From: an uncultured Clostridia bacterium
GTDB lineage: Bacteria; Bacillota; Clostridia; Christensenellales; UBA1242
Reading direction: 5' to 3'
Length of the DNA: 6,389 bases
Assembly (NCBI GenBank): GCA_937900575.1
Contig: CALCEI010000005.1
Span: 1-6,389, forward strand
Shown here: positions 1 through 6,008 of the stretch, piece by piece
Layout of the letters: the number at the start of each line of letters is the position of its first letter
Numbering within the stretch: the first letter of the stretch is position 1
Program-made: the position numbers and the translations under genes
Notes under the pieces: model-generated
Database searches by the model: none
The model's input: only the letters and a program-made list of their open reading frames with translations
Told to the model about the DNA's origin: nothing

Positions 1-71
1 TTGAATATCTTAACATCCATGCCCATTTGTGTTGCCTGATCATCTCCCAAGAGAATAAGATTGAAATCTTT
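1..71 (-). pseudogene. Fragment resembling a FecCD-family iron/siderophore ABC permease
   Basis: Read on the minus strand from 71 to 1 there is a 23-residue open segment that begins right after an in-frame TAA (74-72) and runs off the window edge. It contains LLGDDQATQMGMDV, which resembles the conserved cytoplasmic 'LGE/D-x-x-A-x-x-LG(V/M)-x-V' loop of FecCD-type permeases (BtuC, FhuB, FepD relatives), the membrane subunits that import ferric siderophores or cobalamin. The stop lies where these proteins would normally have preceding transmembrane helices, so the gene is cut here rather than starting here. No start codon, ribosome site or upstream helix is visible. The call rests on one short motif, so a chance match or another family is possible. 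If right, this is non-phage DNA abutting the phage module. Confidence 0.35.
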
Positions 72-239
72 TTATCTAATTCATACAAATTTAATAAATC
101 ATCTGTCGTAATTTGCAATTTGAACAATCTTCAGATTTGTTTCAAATTTTTCAGATTTTCCAAGAAGTTTTGACCATCAGAATTTTTTTTTAGACCTTTT
201 GGAAAACTTGAAAAAAGATAAAAAAAGAAAGGTGCAGAA
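72..239. other. AT-rich stretch with no convincing gene; probable junction zone
   Basis: This stretch is strongly AT-rich with homopolymer runs (nine or ten T at about 183-191, A-rich at 211-230). On the minus strand short open stretches occur in two frames (for example LQITTDDLLNLYELD at roughly 115-70), but each is closed by stops within a few dozen codons and none has a start with a ribosome site. They could be remnants of a decayed gene. A weak imperfect inverted repeat (117-124 with 141-148) is present but too A/T-only to call a terminator. The last part (226-239) is the leader and ribosome site of the small terminase. An HNH endonuclease gene often precedes P27-type small terminases; none is seen here. 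Confidence 0.5.
226..234 (+). promoter_or_regulatory. Ribosome binding site of the small terminase
   Basis: AGAAAGGTG lies 5 nt before the ATG at 240-242. It fixes the start of the interrupted small terminase and shows that the gene's 5' end is intact. No convincing -35/-10 promoter could be assigned upstream. Confidence 0.65.
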
Positions 240-610
240 ATGACAGAAACAGGACAGCTAAAAGCATATTTTGAATGTTCAGGCTTTTTTTCTGTTCATT
301 TAATTTTCTTATATCAAAGTACGGATAAGCATATTTTGAATTAATTGATGAAGATAAAAGACAATTTGCAAACGATACGATTGAAGAATACGTTTACTTC
401 AAGAATCAGATCGCAGAATTAAAGAAGCTGCCATTGATACAGGTTTCCAAAAGGAATCCTGAAATGCAAAGAACCACAGCAGCTGGAAAATTGATAAAAG
501 ACTATTCACAGATTGTTGATGCGAAGCGCAACACGTTATTGCGAATTATTAACAGTGTGGAAAATAGCGCAGCGGATGAACTGCTGGCAAAGTTAAGTGA
601 ATTTGAATAG
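240..610 (+). pseudogene. terS: P27-type phage terminase small subunit, interrupted by a 65-bp insertion
   Basis: The small terminase binds the phage packaging site and recruits the large subunit. From ATG 240 the frame reads MTETGQLKAYFE, then diverges and stops at TAA 342-344 after 34 codons. A second segment in a different frame, open from 329 to TAG 608-610, repeats AYFE and continues LIDEDKRQFANDTIEEY through ELKKLPLIQVSKRNPEMQ. Removing one repeat unit (277-341, 65 bp) joins the halves into one 101-residue protein of the usual P27 length and pattern: a helical N-terminal half, a central 'lP-I-V-x-NP-x-Q-x-T-x-A-x-K' signature, then a C-terminal helix. The 65-bp size is not a multiple of three, so the gene as it stands is frameshifted. 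No good internal restart exists; the first in-frame ATG is at 464. The next gene follows 15 nt downstream. The alternatives are a real disrupting event or an assembly or amplification error. Family assignment is by eye but fairly sure. Confidence 0.8.
262..341 (+). repeat. Perfect 15-bp direct repeat bounding a 50-bp insert inside terS
   Basis: AAGCATATTTTGAAT occurs at 262-276 and again at 327-341, with 50 bp of unrelated AT-rich sequence between. The repeat encodes AYFE in the terS frame, so loss of one copy plus the spacer restores the reading frame exactly. The spacer (277-326) has a run of seven T and two TGTTCA copies (276-281, 293-298) but no recognisable element, terminal inverted repeat or gene. 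Confidence 0.85.
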
Positions 611-625
611 AAAGGCAAATAAGAA

Positions 626-913
626 ATGACTAGAACGGAATGTTTGGAAAGGGCGCAGGCGGTTGTTTGCGGAGAACGTGAAAAGCAGTATGGCACGCCT
701 GAAGATAATTTCAAAATCATTGCAGATTTATGGGCAGTATATCTTGGAACAGAAATTACTCCAAAGGATGTTGCGATGATGATGGCACTGCTAAAGATAG
801 CAAGAATTAAGAATGACAATTTCAAGGCTGATTCATTTATTGATTTAGCAGGTTATGCAGCGTGCGGATGTGAAATAAGCGCAGGTGATGGAAATGAAAA
901 ATTACAAGATTAA
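626..913 (+). CDS. DUF6378-like phage protein
   Basis: This 95-residue, probably all-helical, soluble protein lies between the small and large terminase genes. It opens MTRTECLERAQAVVCGEREK, followed by Q-Y-G-x-P-E-D-N-F around residues 21-29. A second block around 49-60 reads VAMMMALLKIAR, and a third around 69-78 reads DSFIDLAGYA. This pattern (E-R-x-x-x-Y-G-x-P-x-D-N-F, M-M-x-L-L-K-I-A-R, D-S-x-x-D-x-A-G-Y) is what I recall for the DUF6378 family of phage and prophage proteins, whose function is not established. Its conserved acidic and helical layout loosely recalls all-alpha NTP pyrophosphohydrolases (MazG-like), but I do not see the full E-x-x-E / E-x-x-D metal site, so no enzymatic role is claimed. 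AGAAAGG at 609-615 supports the ATG at 626. Its last 20 nt overlap the next gene, suggesting coupled translation. Confidence 0.75.
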   Translation: MTRTECLERAQAVVCGEREKQYGTPEDNFKIIADLWAVYLGTEITPKDVAMMMALLKIARIKNDNFKADSFIDLAGYAACGCEISAGDGNEKLQD

Positions 914-1073
914 AGCAGAATATTTATTTCAGCAGTATGAGAATGGCGCAAGTGTTGACATTCTTTATGAATGCGATGCAGAAAGAAACACAGAATGCGC
1001 CAAAACAAACTGCGGTGAATGTAAACATACATCAGAAATACGATTTGCTAAAAGGTTTGATTTAGATGGCTAA
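894..1073 (+). CDS. Small four-cysteine, putative zinc-binding phage protein
   Basis: This 59-residue protein has four clustered cysteines at residues 27, 35, 40 and 43 plus His45, in a C-x7-C-x4-C-x2-C-x-H arrangement, so a small structural zinc site is plausible. The tail (EIRFAKRF) is basic and aromatic. Small proteins with a 'C-x-x-C-x-H-T-x-x-I-x-x-A-K-x-F' ending are familiar in Firmicute phages near the early/packaging boundary, but their function is unknown to me. The ATG at 894 was chosen because AGGTG (883-887) sits 6 nt upstream. GTG 885 and ATG 888 lie within or too close to that site. It overlaps the preceding gene by 20 nt and the large terminase start by 8 nt (1066-1073), indicating a compact coupled operon. 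There is no membrane segment or signal peptide. Confidence 0.7.
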   Translation: MKNYKIKAEYLFQQYENGASVDILYECDAERNTECAKTNCGECKHTSEIRFAKRFDLDG

Positions 1074-2733
1074 AACAACATACTTGGAACAATACAATGA
1101 CTTGATCAGGAATGGCGATGTGGTTGTTGGTTACTGGATACGCAAGGAAATTGAAAACTTAATTGAAGATATGAACGATTCAAGATTTGTGTATGACACA
1201 ACAGAAGCACATAAGCGCATAAGATTTATGCAAAGCCTGTGTTTACAATCAAAGCATCCGTATTTTGGAAAGCCTGTTGAACTGATGGCGTGGCAGCTTG
1301 CATTCTTTGAAGCGTTGTATTCATTCAAGATGGCTGATACAGGTTACAGAAGATTTGTTGAAGCACTGCTTGAAATAGCAAGAAAGAATGGAAAATCAAC
1401 AATGCTTGCAGCTGATGGAAATACTGATTTATTTATTGGTGCTGGTGGTGCTGAAATCTGCTGTGCATCCAATGACGATAAACAGGCGCGTTTGATTTGG
1501 CGTGAAGTTGCAGGAATGCGCCAACGCCTTGATCCTAAAAAGGCAATTACAAGCCAAAACCTTACTGAAATAAGAAATGACAGAAAGAACATTCTAATTT
1601 CAAGAATGAGCAGTAAAACGCAGAATAAAGATGGTGGCAATTACACCAAAACATATCAGGATGAAAGCCACGATGTGGACGAAGAAAACGGAAACTGCGA
1701 AATTGCTGAAGCGTGCTGGCGTGGAATGTCAACCAAAGATGAACCGCTATTTATAAACTGTACAACGCAAGGTTTTTCGCGTGATGGCTGTTACCTTGAT
1801 AAGAAAATTGCGCGTGCAAAGCAGATTATTGATGGCGAAATTGATGATGTGCATTTTCTGCCTTTCCTGTATGAACAGGACAGCGAACAAGAAATATGGC
1901 TAGATGAATCAAGCTGGGAAAAATCAAATCCTTCATTGCGTTACGGTGTAAAGAAGATTTCAAAGTTGCGCAGGGATGTGGAAATTGCAAGAACTGACAA
2001 AGAAGCAAGATTGCATTTACTTTGTAAGGATTTCAACATCAAGCAAAATTCAGCACAGGCGTGGTTGAGATCAGAAGATTTCACGTATGTTCAGGAAATT
2101 AAAAGCCTTGAAGATTTCAGAGGATGTTATGCGCTGGCTGGATTGGATTGCTCACAAACAACAGATTTAACAAATCTGAAACTGCTGTTTATGAAACCAA
2201 ACGATCCAACTAAATATATATTCAGCCATTATTGGATTCCTGAAAGCAAGCTGCACGATTCTGCGGATAAGGCAGCAGGCGCAAAATATCAGGAATGGGC
2301 GCAGCAGGGATTCATTACGATACAGGCAGGAAGCATCATTGATCTTACAGCAATTACTGCATATATCGTGGAATTAAAAAGAAAATTTGGGATTACAGTT
2401 TTCAAATGCGGATATGATAAGGCATATGCGCGAGAATTTGAAAAAACAATTGATGAAGTTTCGCCTGAAATGCGTGAAGCAATAAATCAGAAGCTGATGT
2501 CAACGCCAATGAAGTGGCTAGAAAAAGATTTTGAAAAACACATAATAAATTTTGGGAACAATCCTGTTGATGAATGGTGTATAGGAAACGCCTGTTGCTT
2601 TATTGACGGACACGAAAATTATAGTTGTAAAAAAGCAAGCGCGAACAAAAGAATTGATGGTGCTATTGTATTCATAATTTTATATGCAACGCTGATGAAG
2701 TTTAATGCAGAATATATGCGCTTGATAAAGTGA
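1066..2733 (+). CDS. terL: Phage terminase large subunit (packaging ATPase and nuclease)
   Basis: This 555-residue motor powers DNA translocation into the procapsid and cuts the concatemer. The N-terminal ATPase shows an adenine-side MAWQ motif (74-77), a Terminase_1-type Walker A EIARKNGKST (103-112) and Walker B TYQDESH (196-202, with D199 and catalytic E200). The coupling motif is NCTTQG (231-236). The C-terminal RNase H-like nuclease shows AGLDCSQTTDL (358-368) with D361 as first metal ligand, GYDKAY (449-454) with D451, and KRIDGAI (528-534) with D531. All expected catalytic residues are present and the length is normal, so the gene looks intact. AAAGG at 1051-1055 precedes the ATG. The start overlaps the upstream small gene by 8 nt, and the stop TGA is part of the portal ribosome site. 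The nearest type is the P27/HK97-like TerL of Firmicute siphophages. The only oddity is that its TerS partner is broken in this copy. Confidence 0.96.
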   Translation: MAKTTYLEQYNDLIRNGDVVVGYWIRKEIENLIEDMNDSRFVYDTTEAHKRIRFMQSLCLQSKHPYFGKPVELMAWQLAFFEALYSFKMADTGYRRFVEALLEIARKNGKSTMLAADGNTDLFIGAGGAEICCASNDDKQARLIWREVAGMRQRLDPKKAITSQNLTEIRNDRKNILISRMSSKTQNKDGGNYTKTYQDESHDVDEENGNCEIAEACWRGMSTKDEPLFINCTTQGFSRDGCYLDKKIARAKQIIDGEIDDVHFLPFLYEQDSEQEIWLDESSWEKSNPSLRYGVKKISKLRRDVEIARTDKEARLHLLCKDFNIKQNSAQAWLRSEDFTYVQEIKSLEDFRGCYALAGLDCSQTTDLTNLKLLFMKPNDPTKYIFSHYWIPESKLHDSADKAAGAKYQEWAQQGFITIQAGSIIDLTAITAYIVELKRKFGITVFKCGYDKAYAREFEKTIDEVSPEMREAINQKLMSTPMKWLEKDFEKHIINFGNNPVDEWCIGNACCFIDGHENYSCKKASANKRIDGAIVFIILYATLMKFNAEYMRLIK

Positions 2734-2737
2734 GGTG
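2732..2737 (+). promoter_or_regulatory. Portal ribosome binding site, overlapping the terL stop
   Basis: GAGGTG begins inside the terL TGA (2731-2733) and lies 9 nt before ATG 2747. It decides the portal start: the in-frame GTG at 2735 is part of this site, so it is unlikely to be the start codon. The arrangement implies that ribosomes finishing terL can reinitiate on the portal gene. Confidence 0.75.
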
Positions 2738-2746
2738 AAATATAAT

Positions 2747-3988
2747 ATGGGTTTATTGGACTTTCTGAAAAAGAAAGAAGATAAAAGCGGATTAAAATAT
2801 GCGCCAACGATGGGTGGCAACATTCCTTTCTATTCACCTTTTGGTGAAAGCGTGTATGCTTCAGACATTATTGTTGCAGCAATACGATGCAAGGCAAATG
2901 AATTCAGGAAGTTAAAGCCAAAGCACGTTTCAAATGATGCTGAAGGCGTGAAACTTATTAATGACAGCAGCATTGCAAAGGTTCTGAAGCGACCAAATGA
3001 GTTTATGACAACAGCGGACTTTCTTGGAAAGATCACTGTGTTGCTTGAACTGAATAAAAATGTGTTTATATATCCGCAGTATTACATTTCAAATGGCGGA
3101 AAGAAGATATACACAGGATTGTATCCATTGAAACCTGCATCTGTAACATATCTTTCAAATGATAAAGGTGATCTGTTCATTGAAATGGTATTTTCAAATG
3201 GATATAAAACCACGTTACCAGCTAACAGCGTAATTCATTGGCGGAAAGATTACGGTGTGAATGATTATTTTGGTGGTGGAATGTTTGGTGGCGATGATAA
3301 CGCAGGACTTTTGCAGATGCTGAAGCGATATGACAAATTAACGCAAAGCATTGCAAAAGCATTGGAAGTTTCCTGCACCATCAATGGCGTGATGAAGATT
3401 AACACATATATGGATGATGAAAAAAGGATTGCAGAAAGAGAAAAATTTGAAGCGGATTTAAAAAACAATCAAAGCGGAATTCTTTTCACAGATATGTCCA
3501 CAGAATTTACAAACATACCACACGATATAAAACTTGTGGATGCAGAAACGCTAAAATTCTTTTACGATTCTGTTCTGATGAACACAGGCGTTTCACTTGC
3601 TATTCTGAAAGGCGATTACACAAAGCAGCAGAAAGAAGCATTCTATGAACACGCATTGGAAGCAGATATTATTGCGTTAGGACAGGCAATTTCAAAAGCA
3701 GTATTTTCAGAACGTGAAGAATCATTTGGAAACGAAATTGTTTTATATCCAAAAGACATTAATTTTATGTCAATGGAAAACAAAATTGCCTTTGCACAAA
3801 TTGCAATGCCTTCAGGATCACTTCTGAAAGATGAATTCCGTGAATTATTTGGGTTTGAACCATTGCATGATGGAATGGGGCAGGTGATTTCACAAGGATA
3901 CAATAATTTACTGGATGAAAACAACAATAACATCCAGCAGCAGGGAAATAATGAAGAAGGTGATAATAATGAAAACGGAACTGATTAA
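2747..3988 (+). CDS. HK97-type phage portal protein
   Basis: This 413-residue portal subunit forms the dodecameric ring at one capsid vertex, through which TerL pumps DNA and to which connectors and tail attach. Family features in order: an N-terminal MGLLDFLKKK leader, then the first core block DIIVAAIRCKANEFRKL (about 40-56). The NDSSIAKVLKRPNEFMTTADF block (about 73-93) is typical of HK97/Phage_portal proteins. A beta-rich stretch carries IHWRKDYGVNDYFGG (about 163-177), followed by the helical stem and wing. The last 28 or so residues are low-complexity and Asn-rich (runs of N, Q, E, D), probably disordered; such tails are common in this family. The start at 2747 rests on GAGGTG at 2732-2737. 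The 3' end overlaps the protease gene by 20 nt, and the Asn-rich tail codons also hold the protease ribosome site. The gene appears intact. Confidence 0.93.
   Translation: MGLLDFLKKKEDKSGLKYAPTMGGNIPFYSPFGESVYASDIIVAAIRCKANEFRKLKPKHVSNDAEGVKLINDSSIAKVLKRPNEFMTTADFLGKITVLLELNKNVFIYPQYYISNGGKKIYTGLYPLKPASVTYLSNDKGDLFIEMVFSNGYKTTLPANSVIHWRKDYGVNDYFGGGMFGGDDNAGLLQMLKRYDKLTQSIAKALEVSCTINGVMKINTYMDDEKRIAEREKFEADLKNNQSGILFTDMSTEFTNIPHDIKLVDAETLKFFYDSVLMNTGVSLAILKGDYTKQQKEAFYEHALEADIIALGQAISKAVFSEREESFGNEIVLYPKDINFMSMENKIAFAQIAMPSGSLLKDEFRELFGFEPLHDGMGQVISQGYNNLLDENNNNIQQQGNNEEGDNNENGTD
3954..3960 (+). promoter_or_regulatory. Protease ribosome binding site inside the portal gene
   Basis: AAGAAGG lies 8 nt before ATG 3969, within the Asn-rich 3' end of the portal gene. 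It supports 3969 as the true protease start over the earlier in-frame start at 3915, which would add 18 residues of translated portal tail in another frame. Confidence 0.7.
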
Positions 3989-4607
3989 AAGAAATTATCC
4001 AGCAGAATTCAGGGCGGATGAAAGTACAGGATTGCTTGAAGGTGTGCCAATTGTATTCGATACGCCAACAGATATATGCGGAATGTTTGAAGAAACAATT
4101 GTAAAGGGCGCGATTTCAGAAGATGTTTTGAAGGATGTAAGATTTTTTTGGAATCACAACATTGATGAAAAAGCGATTGCAAGATCAATAATTCCACTTG
4201 ATAAATTAGGTGGCTTGGAATTACATATTGATGATGCAAATGTAAAAATGCTTGCACGCCCAAACAGAAAAAGAACAGATGCAAACGATTTATGCCTTGC
4301 AGTTGAAGATGGTGTGATCAATGCAATGTCATTTATGTTTGGCGTAGCAGATGAACGCTGGGAAGATATTGATTCAGATTATCCAAAGCGATTCATTACA
4401 AGAATTGATCCAGTTATTGAAGTATCAGCAGTGAATTTTCCTGCCTATGATGCTACAAGTATAAATGCGCGTGATAATGATGCAGCGGAAACTGCTAAAA
4501 GTGTACTGGACAAGGCACGAACACAGCGCAAAGCAGCTGCGGACACAGTTGCAGATGAAAAGGCAGAATTGGAACTGCTGAAGTTAAAGTATAAGTATAT
4601 TTACTAA
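3969..4607 (+). CDS. HK97-type prohead maturation protease (peptidase family S78)
   Basis: This 212-residue protease is built into the procapsid, cleaves the N-terminal delta domain of the capsid protein, and then digests itself so that DNA can enter. The sequence begins MKTELIKRNYPAEFRADEST with the family's G-L-x-E-G-x-P-I-V-F-D block at about 21-31. The catalytic His is H63 in FFWNHN, and the nucleophile is S121 in NAMSFMFGV, the typical '(G/A)MSFxF' setting. The charged tail from about 170 onward, rich in Ala, Lys and Glu and ending KLKYKYIY, is helical and likely mediates capsid co-assembly. The start was chosen by the AAGAAGG site. It overlaps the portal by 20 nt and is followed 22 nt later by the capsid gene, the standard portal-protease-capsid order of HK97-like phages. 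It looks intact and is slightly short but within the usual range. Confidence 0.93.
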   Translation: MKTELIKRNYPAEFRADESTGLLEGVPIVFDTPTDICGMFEETIVKGAISEDVLKDVRFFWNHNIDEKAIARSIIPLDKLGGLELHIDDANVKMLARPNRKRTDANDLCLAVEDGVINAMSFMFGVADERWEDIDSDYPKRFITRIDPVIEVSAVNFPAYDATSINARDNDAAETAKSVLDKARTQRKAAADTVADEKAELELLKLKYKYIY

Positions 4608-4629
4608 AAAGAAAGAAGGTAAAAAAACA

Positions 4630-5916
4630 ATGAAGAAGTATTTAATGAATCTTATTAAGAAAAAGGAAGATCAGGCTGCAAATTTAAGAAAGAAAATCAA
4701 AGCATCAGAAGATGTAAACGAAGTAAGATCACTTGGCGATACGCTTGAAGCAGTGCTTGCAGAACTTGCAGATGCAAAGGCACAGTTAGAAGCTATTGAT
4801 GAACCAGCAGAAGGCGGCGAAGGCGGTGAAGGCGGTGAAGGCGGTGAAGGCAGATCAATGTTTAATCCAATTGGCGCAATGACAATGAGAAACGGAATGC
4901 CTGCACAGGGTGCTGATCTTGAAGCAAGAATGGCATTCAAGAAGTTTATTGCAACAGGCGATAGAAAAGAATTAAGAGCAGCAGCAGGAAACACCACAAC
5001 AGGTGATAATGTTGGAACAGTAATCCCTGAAAATCTGTTAAATCAGATTATGGAAAAGATTGAATCACTTGGCACAATCTATGAACTTGTTACAAAGACA
5101 GCTTATCCAGTTGGACAGACAATCCCTGTTGAAGCAACAAAGCCAGTTGCAACTTGGGTTGGAAGAAATACTACAACACCAGAGCAGTCAACTTCAGGCG
5201 AAGGAAATGGTTCAACTGTTCAGAAGGGCGTTACATTAGATACAGCTATTTCATTCACACACTTCAAGTTAAGATGTGAAGTTGCTATGACCGAAGAAGT
5301 TGCAACAATGGCACTTTCATCATTTGAAGCATTATTTGTTAAGAATGTTTCTATGGCAATGTTAAGGGCAATTGAATTTGCAATTGTTGATGGCGATGGT
5401 TACGGAATGCCAACAGGAATTCTTGCTGCATCACCAGTTTCAGGACAGGCAATTACAGTTGCAGCAGCTGATGAACTTTCATATGAACTTCTTTGTGATG
5501 CAGAAGCAGCAATTCCTGCTGAAAAGGAAGCTGGTGCTAAATGGTGTATGACAAAGAAAACATTTATGAAGTTTATCGGAATGACAGATGATGGCGGACA
5601 GCCAATTGCTAGAATCAATTATGGCATTGACGGAAAGCCTGAAAGAATGTTACTTGGCAGGGATGTAATTCTTTATGTTCCGCAGACAGGTTCACATCTT
5701 GGCAACTATGCTGACACAGTTGAAGCAGATACATTATTTGCATTCATCTTTGATTTCGCTGATTACATCCTGAACAACAACTATGATCTTGGAATCCAGC
5801 ACAAGGTTGATTGGGATAACGAAGATCATAGAACAAAGGCAGTTGGCGCATATGACGGTAAGGTTGTTGATAAAACTTCACTTGTTACTCTTACAAAGGC
5901 AGCACCAACAGAGTAA
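4630..5916 (+). CDS. HK97-fold major capsid protein with N-terminal delta (scaffold) domain
   Basis: This 428-residue shell protein forms the hexamers and pentamers of the icosahedral head. Residues 1 to about 57 are strongly helical and charged (KKKEDQAANLRKKIKASED, then LEAVLAELADAKAQLEAI), a coiled coil acting as internal scaffold. A Gly/Glu linker follows (61-74), then RSMFNPIGAM, near which the S78 protease probably cuts; the exact site is inferred. The HK97 core shows GDNVGTVIPENLLNQIME (about 127-144) and an extended E-loop with YPVGQTIPVEATKPVATWV. It also shows HFKLRCEVAMTEE and the conserved VDGDGYGMPTGIL signature (about 253-265). Near the C-terminus ADTLFAFIFDFADYIL reads as the final core strands. 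The ribosome site GAAAGAAGG (4611-4619) lies 10 nt before ATG. Glu and Ala codons are very uniform (gaa, gca), consistent with high expression. It appears intact. Confidence 0.95.
   Translation: MKKYLMNLIKKKEDQAANLRKKIKASEDVNEVRSLGDTLEAVLAELADAKAQLEAIDEPAEGGEGGEGGEGGEGRSMFNPIGAMTMRNGMPAQGADLEARMAFKKFIATGDRKELRAAAGNTTTGDNVGTVIPENLLNQIMEKIESLGTIYELVTKTAYPVGQTIPVEATKPVATWVGRNTTTPEQSTSGEGNGSTVQKGVTLDTAISFTHFKLRCEVAMTEEVATMALSSFEALFVKNVSMAMLRAIEFAIVDGDGYGMPTGILAASPVSGQAITVAAADELSYELLCDAEAAIPAEKEAGAKWCMTKKTFMKFIGMTDDGGQPIARINYGIDGKPERMLLGRDVILYVPQTGSHLGNYADTVEADTLFAFIFDFADYILNNNYDLGIQHKVDWDNEDHRTKAVGAYDGKVVDKTSLVTLTKAAPTE
4810..4851 (+). repeat. 9-bp tandem repeat encoding a Glu-Gly-Gly linker in the capsid protein
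   Basis: GAAGGCGG(C/T) is repeated four full times plus six bases, encoding EGGEGGEGGEGGEG (residues 61-74) between the scaffold coiled coil and the HK97 core. Three of the four units end in T and the first in C, so the array is nearly perfect at the DNA level. It is prone to in-frame slippage, which would lengthen or shorten the flexible linker next to the presumed protease site. Confidence 0.9.
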
Positions 5917-5953
5917 TTGCGTGACGGATTGAAAACTATTGATTGATAAACGT

Positions 5954-5984
5954 GGCAGATTGTGGACAAAATCTGCAATCTGCC
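5954..5984 (+). promoter_or_regulatory. Intergenic hairpin after the capsid gene, with two alternative stems
   Basis: GGCAGATTG (5954-5962) pairs perfectly with CAATCTGCC (5976-5984) around a 13-nt loop. Because AATCTGC is tandemly repeated (5970-5976 and 5977-5983), the same 5' arm can instead form a 7-bp stem GCAGATT/AATCTGC (5955-5961 with 5970-5976) around an 8-nt loop. No T-run follows, so it is not a classical intrinsic terminator. An mRNA-stabilising or attenuating element that sets capsid level above downstream genes is plausible but inferred. It sits in the 92-nt gap between the capsid and head-fibre-like genes. Confidence 0.55.
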
Positions 5985-5993
5985 TGTTAAATG

Positions 5994-6001
5994 AAGAGGT
6001 G
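5994..6001 (+). promoter_or_regulatory. Ribosome binding site of the small head-fibre-like gene
   Basis: AAGAGGTG lies 7 nt before ATG 6009. The leader (GAGGTGAAATAAAATG) closely resembles the portal leader (GAGGTGAAATATAATATG). It lies 9 nt after the hairpin's 3' arm, so folding need not block it. Confidence 0.7.
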
Positions 6002-6008
6002 AAATAAA

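Noticed and set aside
117..148. Inverted repeat AATTTGAA/TTCAAATT as a terminator
   Set aside because: The stem is almost all A/T with a 16-nt loop in a very AT-rich region, and the T-run after it is short. It is likely chance.
170..198. TTGACC as a -35 promoter box for the phage operon
   Set aside because: No acceptable -10 hexamer occurs 16-18 nt downstream; the bases at that position are GACCTT.
240..344. A stand-alone 34-codon peptide from ATG 240 to TAA 342-344
   Set aside because: Its first 12 codons are the terS N-terminus and the rest is insert read in frame; no independent family resemblance.
502..825. 107-codon minus-strand open frame with a hydrophobic, signal-like N-terminus
   Set aside because: It lies antisense to the terS 3' end and the DUF6378-like gene, both of which have family signatures and ribosome sites. 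Hydrophobicity comes from complementing Glu/Lys-type codons.
2735..2746. GTG at 2735 as portal start
   Set aside because: This GTG is part of the GAGGTG ribosome site for ATG 2747.
3915..3968. Earlier in-frame start for the protease, adding 18 residues
   Set aside because: The added residues come from out-of-frame reading of the portal's Asn-rich tail. The ATG at 3969 has AAGAAGG at proper spacing and gives the family-typical N-terminus.
4671..4997. 108-codon minus-strand open frame inside the capsid gene, rich in Ser/Ala/Pro
   Set aside because: It is the mirror of Glu/Ala/Gly-rich capsid codons, has no ribosome site and lies wholly within a well-supported gene.
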